The translations under genes and the position numbers were made by a program. 7,079 bases of DNA, from positions 1 through 7,079 of the forward strand of contig JAFYGL010000269.1 of assembly GCA_017543165.1 (NCBI GenBank). The letters are read 5' to 3'. The notes beneath the pieces are model-generated. The model was not told where the DNA came from and ran no database searches. It was given only the letters and a program-made list of their open reading frames with translations. Numbering within the stretch: the first letter of the stretch is position 1; each line of letters begins with the position of its first letter. The DNA is from Victivallales bacterium (GTDB lineage: Bacteria; Verrucomicrobiota; Lentisphaeria; Oligosphaerales; Oligosphaeraceae). Below, piece by piece: positions 1 to 4,791 of the stretch.

Positions 1-766
1 GGTTGAATGGCACGTCCCAGCCAGCGACGCCGATGTTGTGGCTTCCGAGGTAAACGCCGTTGAGCCATACCCAGGCGCCTTCATCTACTGCGCCGAACGC
101 AAGTTCGATGGAGGTGAAATCCATTTTGGGAGGCATCTTGAATTTGATGCGGTACCAGGCGAAGCCGTCATAGTCAGGCAGGCATTGGTTTTCCCAGTGC
201 CCGACTTTGATTTTCTGCCAGTCGTCATCCTTGAAGTCCTTTTCAAACCAGCCCTTCACGTGCCCGGAAATGTCTGGGTCCGTCTTGATTTTCCAGTTGT
301 CCGCAGGTATTTCGAATTTCTTTGCGACGACCACATCGTGGTCCCAGTCCTTGTCGTCACGGAGCAGGGTTGTTTGGCGATGGAAAGGCCATGAGGCCTT
401 CAATGCGATTTGCCGTACCTGGTTGTCCGTGTCCGTCCTGGCGATGCTGTCCATTAGCTTGATGATGTTTGCGTCATTTGAGGCAAGGCCATTGAGTGCG
501 GAGACTGCGGTGAGGCGCACCTGGCTGTCCTTGTCTTTTGTGGCATTGACCAGAACTTCCTTGTAGTTTCCCAATTTGTTCAGGGCAATGGTATAAACGG
601 CATAGCGCCGAATCTCCGCGTCCTGGTCATTCAAATACTTTTGCGCTGTGGCAGGATTCTTGGCGATGGCGCTCCTGAATGCCTGGTGCTTGGAGACAAG
701 GTTGTCACCCGCTGACATCACGGCGCCAGCCAGCAGCAAGCCTGCCATAAAAGACAATCTCTTCAT
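1..766 (-). CDS. Secreted HEAT-repeat protein with galactose-binding-like jelly-roll domain (3' end outside window)
   Basis: The reading frame stays open for 255 codons from ATG at 766 to the left edge, so the C-terminus is missing. The start is supported by GGGAG five bases upstream (772-776). Residues 1-19 look like a Sec signal peptide: Lys-Arg, then a hydrophobic stretch ending near VMSA. Residues about 38-125 are helical and HEAT-like, with repeated patterns such as 'DAEIRRYAVYTIA', 'DSQVRLTAVSALNGLA' and 'DNQVRQIALKAS'. Residues about 145-255 look like the jelly-roll 'sugar-binding' domain of GH2 enzymes and sialate-O-acetylesterase-like proteins: 'YDGFAWYRIKFKMP' (199-212), then 'AVDEGAWVWLNGVYLG' (226-241) and 'GWDVPFN' (249-255). 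An extracytoplasmic role binding glycans or proteins is inferred; any catalytic domain would lie beyond the edge. It is transcribed divergently from the GNAT gene and is probably monocistronic on this side. Domain assignment comes from motif recognition only. Confidence 0.8.
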   Translation of the reverse strand, partial: MKRLSFMAGLLLAGAVMSAGDNLVSKHQAFRSAIAKNPATAQKYLNDQDAEIRRYAVYTIALNKLGNYKEVLVNATKDKDSQVRLTAVSALNGLASNDANIIKLMDSIARTDTDNQVRQIALKASWPFHRQTTLLRDDKDWDHDVVVAKKFEIPADNWKIKTDPDISGHVKGWFEKDFKDDDWQKIKVGHWENQCLPDYDGFAWYRIKFKMPPKMDFTSIELAFGAVDEGAWVWLNGVYLGSHNIGVAGWDVPFN

Positions 767-925
767 TGTTGCTCCCTTTGTTGATTTGACCATGTCATGA
801 CTTGAAAATAAAAATCTTGGGCAATTTAACTTGCTTAATTATATTTTCAACTTGAATACGCCACGCAATGCGCCACATTATGGCTCCATTGGAAAAATGG
901 TTCACAAATAACGTACGGTGTGTGC
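767..925. promoter_or_regulatory. Divergent promoter region between HEAT/jelly-roll gene and GNAT gene
   Basis: This AT-rich gap separates two divergent genes. On the minus strand, TTGAAA (850-845) and TAAATT (828-823), 16 bp apart, could serve the HEAT/jelly-roll gene. On the plus strand, TTGGGC (817-822) and TATATT (840-845), 17 bp apart, could serve the GNAT gene. The two candidates overlap, so the genes may compete for polymerase. A 9-bp inverted repeat, TTGAAAATA (802-810) and TATTTTCAA (842-850), brackets the core. All of these are weak matches by eye to a σ70-type consensus. Confidence 0.3.
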
Positions 926-1426
926 ATGGACATGACATTCAGGCTTTTGAAAAAGGATGAACTGCAACTGATACGCCAGGTGGCGGACATCGTGTGGCCG
1001 GTCACATTCGCGCCAATCCTGTCAAAGGAGCAAATCGCATATATGATGGAAATGATGTATGCTCCCGAAGTCATGGAAAAGGAATATGACGAGGGCATTC
1101 AATTCCGCTGCGTCATGGATGGGGAAAGGCCTGTCGGCTACATTGTCATGGGGCCATGCCATGAGGCGGAACGCACAATGAAACTGCACAAGTGCTACCT
1201 GCTTCCCGAATATCAGGGGCAGGGCATTGGCACTGCCATGCTGAAGGAGGCAAAGAGCATAGCGGCGCAGCAGGGATATGCCCGCCTGAGGCTGAACGTG
1301 AACCGCAACAACGCCAAGGCAATCAAGGCATATCTCAGAAATGGCTTCCAGACGATTGCCACGGTGGACAACCCTATCGGCAATGGCTTCTATATGAATG
1401 ACTATGTCATGGAAGTCAGCCTTTAA
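926..1426 (+). CDS. GNAT-family N-acetyltransferase
   Basis: The protein has 166 residues from ATG 926, a normal size for a single-domain GNAT enzyme, which transfers an acetyl group from acetyl-CoA to an amine. The acetyl-CoA pyrophosphate-binding motif A is clear: 'YLLPEYQGQGIGTAM' (residues 91-105) contains the Q-x-x-G-x-G signature at 97-102. It is followed by helix α3 'LKEAKSIAAQQGY' and the β5-α4 segment 'LRLNVNRNNAKAIKAYLRNGF' region (about 121-141), typical of RimI-like GNATs. The substrate, whether protein N-terminus or small molecule, cannot be read from the sequence. The start is uncertain: GTG 920, ATG 926 and ATG 932 are in frame and no strong Shine-Dalgarno is present (only GGTG at 917-920). 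The stop shares TTAA with the stop of the convergent yraN. Confidence 0.88.
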   Translation: MDMTFRLLKKDELQLIRQVADIVWPVTFAPILSKEQIAYMMEMMYAPEVMEKEYDEGIQFRCVMDGERPVGYIVMGPCHEAERTMKLHKCYLLPEYQGQGIGTAMLKEAKSIAAQQGYARLRLNVNRNNAKAIKAYLRNGFQTIATVDNPIGNGFYMNDYVMEVSL

Positions 1427-1848
1427 TGTCTGAATACAAGCTGGAAGGCATCACGGTAGTGGTGCACTTCCGACAGTTTGTCTCCGTCGAATATCACCTC
1501 TACTATATCGCAGCGTGTATCCACGCCCTTCAGCCCGCATAGCCTTATGTAGCGCAATGCCGCCTTGGTGATTCTCGCTTGCTTTTCCCGTGTGACCGCC
1601 GTCTCAGGCGCAAACAGTGAGCGGTGGCGTGTCTTGACTTCTATAAAGCAAAGCAGGCCGCCTTCCCTGAAAATCAAGTCTATCTCCCCTCCATTGCAGC
1701 GGAAATTGCGCGTCAGGTATTCCATTCCGCTGCGCTCAAGGACCGTTTTGGCAATTTGCTCTCCCTTGGTGCCGAATCTAAGGTGCCTGGCAGGAAACAG
1801 ACGCTTCCTTATGCGCTGGATAAGTGTCTTAAATCTCTCTAATATCAT
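1423..1848 (-). CDS. yraN: YraN/UPF0102 family protein, nuclease-fold
   Basis: The protein has 141 residues, slightly longer than the usual 115-130 because of a basic N-terminal extension (residues 1-24, rich in Arg and Lys). The family core starts at 'FGTKGEQIAKTVLERSG' (25-41). It is followed by the diagnostic 'NFRCNGGEIDLIF' (48-60) and 'CFIEVKTR' (67-74). Glu55, Asp57, Glu70 and Lys72 form the D/E-x(n)-ExK pattern of Holliday-junction-resolvase-like (PD-(D/E)xK) folds; 'RCDIVEVIF' (112-120) is the later conserved strand. Nuclease activity is suggested by fold only; the family's cellular role is not settled. The ATG at 1848 has no clear Shine-Dalgarno. It sits in ATGA, where TGA closes an upstream repeat-encoded frame (see findings). 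The gene converges on the GNAT gene with a 4-bp overlap, and its upstream side is occupied by the 9-bp repeat array. Confidence 0.92.
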   Translation of the reverse strand: MILERFKTLIQRIRKRLFPARHLRFGTKGEQIAKTVLERSGMEYLTRNFRCNGGEIDLIFREGGLLCFIEVKTRHRSLFAPETAVTREKQARITKAALRYIRLCGLKGVDTRCDIVEVIFDGDKLSEVHHYRDAFQLVFRH

Positions 1849-1871
1849 TGTTGCTTGAACAAGGTTATTGC

Positions 1872-2069
1872 TTGGGACTTATGGGACTTATGGGACTCAT
1901 GGGACTTATGGGACTTATGGGACAGGAGTAAATCGCCATTTTTAGTCCCATAAGTCCCATAAGTCCCATAAGTCCCATAAGTCCCATAAGTCCCATAAGT
2001 CCCATAGGTCCCATAAGTCCCAGAAGTCCCATAAGTCCCATAAGTCCCATAGGTCCCATAGGTCCCATA
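1872..2069. repeat. Head-to-head array of a 9-bp unit (ATGGGACTT / AGTCCCATA)
   Basis: About 6 units of ATGGGACTT run from 1872 to 1923, a 21-nt loop follows (1924-1944), and 14 units of the complementary AGTCCCATA run from 1944 to 2069. Most units are identical. Variants are a T at the first base of unit 1, a C in unit 3, an initial G in right-arm units 8, 13 and 14, and CAGA for CATA in unit 9. Positions 1873-1923 can pair with 1945-1995, giving a stem of about 51 bp with one internal mismatch, while the remaining 8 right-arm units stay unpaired. Because 9 is a multiple of 3, every frame is itself repetitive (Gly-Thr-Tyr, Met-Gly-Leu, Ser-His-Lys), which explains the open frames here. The array lies between yraN and the divergent secreted-protein gene, starting only 24 bp upstream of the yraN ATG. 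Confidence 0.95.
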
Positions 2070-2200
2070 AAAGCCCGTTCTTTGAAAATGCACGGTATTT
2101 ATTTGTATTTTATGAATAATATAATATGGTATAACGAATTGAAAAGATAGTTATATCTACATTCTTAAAACATTATACAATGATAAGGAGAGAAGTGAAA
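2070..2200. promoter_or_regulatory. AT-rich divergent promoter/leader region with Shine-Dalgarno for the secreted-protein gene
   Basis: This stretch between the 9-bp array and the 2201 start is strongly AT-rich. A perfect TATAAT occurs on the plus strand at 2120-2125 but without a good -35 partner. On the minus strand, TATAAT at 2177-2172 has TTTCAC 17 bp upstream (2200-2195) and could drive yraN; its transcript would then carry the whole 9-bp array as leader. AAGGAG at 2185-2190 is the Shine-Dalgarno-like sequence for ATG 2201, ten bases away. It argues against ATG 2180, which lies upstream of it. Promoter calls are tentative. Confidence 0.35.
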
Positions 2201-3250
2201 ATGAAAATGAAATGCTTTTTTGCAATTTGGTTTTTGGCGATGTGTGCAATGTCAGGTGAAATCAGGGTTCAATTGATGCCGGAGGAGGCCAGGCATCTAG
2301 GGGCATGCTGGATTATTCAAGGGAGACAATGCAAGTCAAATGAAAGCCAGATTGTGCCTGCTGGCAGTTATGAAGTCAGCTTTACATCAATTCCAGGCTG
2401 GAAGACGCCTGTGCCCTGGCAAGTGGAAGTGGCTGAGAATGGCACCAGCATCATATCCGCCTCGTATGCGAAGACATTGCCAGACGACACGCAGCTGTGG
2501 CGGGGCATAGACGTGTATTGCGGCGAGAGGCATGTCAGGCGGCTTGTAATCGTTGCAAAGGAAACTGGCAATGACGGATATGACTACAATGAGGAGGTCA
2601 CCGCAACAAGAATCAACCAGGCGGACGCCTGGCTGCAGCGGGGCGAGAGAAAACTGGAATGGGACGAGTGCCGCCTGGCGCCTGCAAGTCATTGGAATCT
2701 ATTCGTCAGCAATCCAGGGGGTGACGAGCAAGTCACCTTGAAATGGAACCTGTGGCATGTTGAAACAGATACCTCCGTCATACTTGAAAAGGACGGGGAG
2801 CCGCTTTGCAACATGTCTGAAACCACGTCTTTTGCGCCTGGGCAGACTGGCCTTCTGGAATACAGGATCATATTGAGACAGGAGAATTTGCGTGCCAGGG
2901 AGTATATGCTGTCGTCGGGCTGGAATGCGATTGGGCTTGACATGAAGCCAGGCGTGCAGTCCATGGAGAGGCTTTCTGCGTTCAAGATATTCATGCTGGA
3001 TGAGACAAGCCGCGTCTGGGTGCCATACGAACCTTCCCTTAGAAGCCGTGGCGCATGGATTTTCACGCCAAGGGCGACTGCGCTGTACCTGATAGGGCAG
3101 GCATGCCCTCCTGTGCCAAGAACACCTGGCTGGTCATTCACCTGTGTTTCCGAGAGGTGCATCCGTCCAGCATGGATTTGGAATAACGGCAAGTATGAAC
3201 AGGTGGATGAACTCCTGCCAGGAAACGCATACTGGGAATATGTGCCTTGA
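2201..3250 (+). CDS. Secreted β-sandwich protein of PVC type, function unknown
   Basis: The protein has 349 residues from ATG 2201, chosen because AAGGAG precedes it; an in-frame ATG at 2180 would add 7 residues ahead of the signal peptide. Residues 1-18 form a signal peptide (MKMK, then a hydrophobic core, probable cut near AMS/GE). A lipobox is unlikely because Cys15 is preceded by Met. Residues about 21-90 match a module I associate with PVC secreted proteins: 'VQLMPEEARHLGACW', then 'VPAGSYEVSFTSIPGWKTP', ending in a V-x-V strand and 'SASY'. Residues about 95-228 look like a second β-sandwich ('WNLFVSNPGGDEQVTLKWNL'). The C-terminal half has two related segments, 'SSGWNAIGLDMKP' (238-250) and 'PGWSFTCVSERC' (309-320) leading to 'AWIWNNGKYEQVDELLPGNAYW' region (324-345). 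No catalytic motif is seen, so an extracellular or surface structural or binding role is inferred. It stands alone on its strand. Confidence 0.8.
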   Translation: MKMKCFFAIWFLAMCAMSGEIRVQLMPEEARHLGACWIIQGRQCKSNESQIVPAGSYEVSFTSIPGWKTPVPWQVEVAENGTSIISASYAKTLPDDTQLWRGIDVYCGERHVRRLVIVAKETGNDGYDYNEEVTATRINQADAWLQRGERKLEWDECRLAPASHWNLFVSNPGGDEQVTLKWNLWHVETDTSVILEKDGEPLCNMSETTSFAPGQTGLLEYRIILRQENLRAREYMLSSGWNAIGLDMKPGVQSMERLSAFKIFMLDETSRVWVPYEPSLRSRGAWIFTPRATALYLIGQACPPVPRTPGWSFTCVSERCIRPAWIWNNGKYEQVDELLPGNAYWEYVP

Positions 3251-3255
3251 CTGTT

Positions 3256-3430
3256 ACTATCCAGTCCCCCCAATTAGGCATGTTCATTTTTTATCCACAG
3301 ATTTCCACAGATTATCACTGATTAATTTTTTTGTGATTTGGGCTCGTTTCCTAGATCAAATCAGTGATAATCTGTGGAAATCTGTGGATAAATTAAAATA
3401 TTCAGACCTTAAAGGTGAGTACTGGATAGT
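3256..3430. repeat. Outer 10-bp inverted repeat enclosing the intergenic element
   Basis: ACTATCCAGT at 3256-3265 is perfectly complementary to ACTGGATAGT at 3421-3430. The left copy starts 6 bp after the stop of the secreted-protein gene and the right copy ends 6 bp before the gltD stop codon. The pair encloses the 34-bp inverted repeat. It could be the base of a large cruciform or the terminal repeats of a small non-coding element; no target-site duplication was recognised. Confidence 0.6.
3290..3392. repeat. Perfect 34-bp inverted repeat built of 10-bp units, with DnaA-box-like ends
   Basis: The left arm (3290-3323) and right arm (3359-3392) are perfectly complementary over 34 bp, separated by a 35-nt loop (3324-3358). 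Each arm contains three tandem 10-bp units: TCCACAGATT (3294-3303), the same again (3304-3313), and the diverged ATCACTGATT (3314-3323). The outer end of each arm holds TTATCCACA (3291-3299; complement 3383-3391), the classic DnaA-box sequence. The element fills the gap between the convergent secreted-protein gene and gltD, so it may end transcription from both sides. It is not a classical Rho-independent terminator because no T tract follows the stem in either direction. Confidence 0.92.
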
Positions 3431-3435
3431 TATCC

Positions 3436-4791
3436 TTATATCAGCGTTTTCGCGCATTTCAAGCCGTCGGCTATGGCACGCACCACCAGCGAGGGACCTG
3501 TGGCTGCATCACCTGCGATGAGGACATTGTCCTGGTCTGGCAGGCCCAGGCTTGCCAGCACATCCTCTCTTTTACGCTTAAGGAAGCCCATGGCCAGTAC
3601 AACCAAATCGCAGTCAATAACATGGGCAGGGCCTGCTGGAGCGAATTTGGCTGGTCGTCCATTGGTGTCATAGTCCCAATTTACGGGGACGACTTCCGCA
3701 CCAGTTACATGGCCGTCCTCTCCTACGAGGCGCAGTGTGTTCAGGGACCAGAAGCGCTCCAGCCCTTCCTCCACTGATGACGCCCCGCGCAACTTGTAGG
3801 GCCACATTGGCCATGGCGTGTGGGCGGAGCGCTCAATTGGCGGTCGGGGCATCAAGTCAATGGACATTACCAATGTGGCGCCTTGTCGTATTGCAGTGCC
3901 ACCGCAGTCATTGCCCGTGTCGCCTCCACCTATGATGAGCACCTTCTTTCCTGCGCAGGAAATTGGAAGAGTTTCCGTTTCGCCTGTATTCATGCGGTTT
4001 TGCCCGCCCAGCAGTTCCAGCGCCTGGTAAATGCCCTCCAGTTCGCGGCCAGGCACCTTGAGGTCACGGGGCACAGGAGTTCCATTGGCGATAATTACGG
4101 CGTCGTTGTGTTTCAGCAGATGGCTGCCGAAGAAATCCTTGCCTACATCCGTGTCGCCCTGGAATACAATGCCAGCGGCCTCCAGCAGCGTCCAGCGGCG
4201 GTCTATGATGCGCTTGTCAAGCTTGAAGCATGGTATTCCATACCGCAGAAGACCGCCAGGCTTTGCATTGCGGTCGTAAATTGTCACTTTCCAGCCAGCA
4301 TTGTTGAGGCTGACAGCCGCCGCCAGCCCTGCTGGCCCCGCGCCGATGATAGCTGCCTTCCTGCCATTGCGTGAGTCGGGAACTGGAACTTCAACCCAGC
4401 CTTGTCCAAAGGCCGTTTCCACAATCTTTTTCTCTATCTGGCGCACATTGGTGGCGCCAAATGCCTCTCCCTCCAGGCAGCACGCGGCCTCGCATAGGGC
4501 AGGGCATACGCGGCTGGTGAACTCTGGGAACGGACTGGTCTCGGCGAGACGCAACCATGCTTCTTGCCAATTGCCCTGCATCACCGCGCGGTTGATGTCT
4601 GGAATCGCATTCTGCAATGGGCATCCCATGGCATGGCAGAAGGGGAGGCCGCAGTTCTGGCAGCGTGACGCCAATTTGCCAGCCACACCTGCCTCCAGCT
4701 GAACTTCCACCTCGCGGTAGTCTCCAATACGCTCGGCAACTGGCCGATAGACATGCTCCAGACGCTCAGTTTCAAAAAATGTCCTGCTCAT
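3436..4791 (-). CDS. gltD: Glutamate synthase (NADPH) small subunit, GltD
   Basis: GltD is the β subunit of cytoplasmic glutamate synthase: it takes electrons from NADPH through FAD and passes them via iron-sulfur clusters to GltB. The protein has 451 residues from ATG 4791. That start is supported by AGGAGG at 4805-4800 and by the ATGA overlap with the gltB stop, rather than the in-frame ATG at 4839. The N-terminal cluster domain has Cys44, 47, 52 and 57 ('CQNCGLPFCHAMGC') and 'CPALCEAAC' (96-104). The FAD dinucleotide fold starts at 'IIGAGPAG' (148-155), the NADPH fold at 'IIGGGDTGND' (286-295), and the second FAD motif is 'VLIAGDAATGPSLVVRAI' (423-440). It is slightly shorter than the usual 470-490: about 18-20 residues seem absent between 'ASLGL' (413-417) and 'NVLIAGD' (422-428). 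The frame is intact and both cofactor folds are complete. Confidence 0.95.
   Translation of the reverse strand: MSRTFFETERLEHVYRPVAERIGDYREVEVQLEAGVAGKLASRCQNCGLPFCHAMGCPLQNAIPDINRAVMQGNWQEAWLRLAETSPFPEFTSRVCPALCEAACCLEGEAFGATNVRQIEKKIVETAFGQGWVEVPVPDSRNGRKAAIIGAGPAGLAAAVSLNNAGWKVTIYDRNAKPGGLLRYGIPCFKLDKRIIDRRWTLLEAAGIVFQGDTDVGKDFFGSHLLKHNDAVIIANGTPVPRDLKVPGRELEGIYQALELLGGQNRMNTGETETLPISCAGKKVLIIGGGDTGNDCGGTAIRQGATLVMSIDLMPRPPIERSAHTPWPMWPYKLRGASSVEEGLERFWSLNTLRLVGEDGHVTGAEVVPVNWDYDTNGRPAKFAPAGPAHVIDCDLVVLAMGFLKRKREDVLASLGLPDQDNVLIAGDAATGPSLVVRAIADGLKCAKTLI

Noticed and set aside
38..566. Plus-strand open frames of about 118 codons near the left edge
   Set aside because: They are antisense to the HEAT/jelly-roll gene, whose minus frame is open for 255 codons with signal peptide and recognisable domains.
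1872..2069. CRISPR array
   Set aside because: Units are 9 bp and contiguous, with no unique spacers and no cas genes nearby.
1865..2093. Open frames on the minus strand encoding collagen-like or Gly-Thr-Tyr repeat peptides
   Set aside because: A 9-bp unit without stops keeps several frames open, so length is no evidence of coding. No signal peptide or convincing ribosome site is seen; kept only as a finding about yraN coupling.
2689..3273. 194-codon minus-strand open frame
   Set aside because: It is antisense to the secreted-protein gene, which has a signal peptide, ribosome site and PVC-type motifs; the minus frame has none.
3290..3392. Replication origin suggested by TTATCCACA boxes
   Set aside because: Only the two boxes of one palindrome were seen, there is no dnaA/dnaN/gidA context, and the neighbours are metabolic. 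The boxes are part of a 10-bp repeat unit.
3290..3392. Classical Rho-independent bidirectional terminator
   Set aside because: The stem is far longer and more AT-rich than usual and no T tract follows the second arm on either strand, although it may still hinder transcription.
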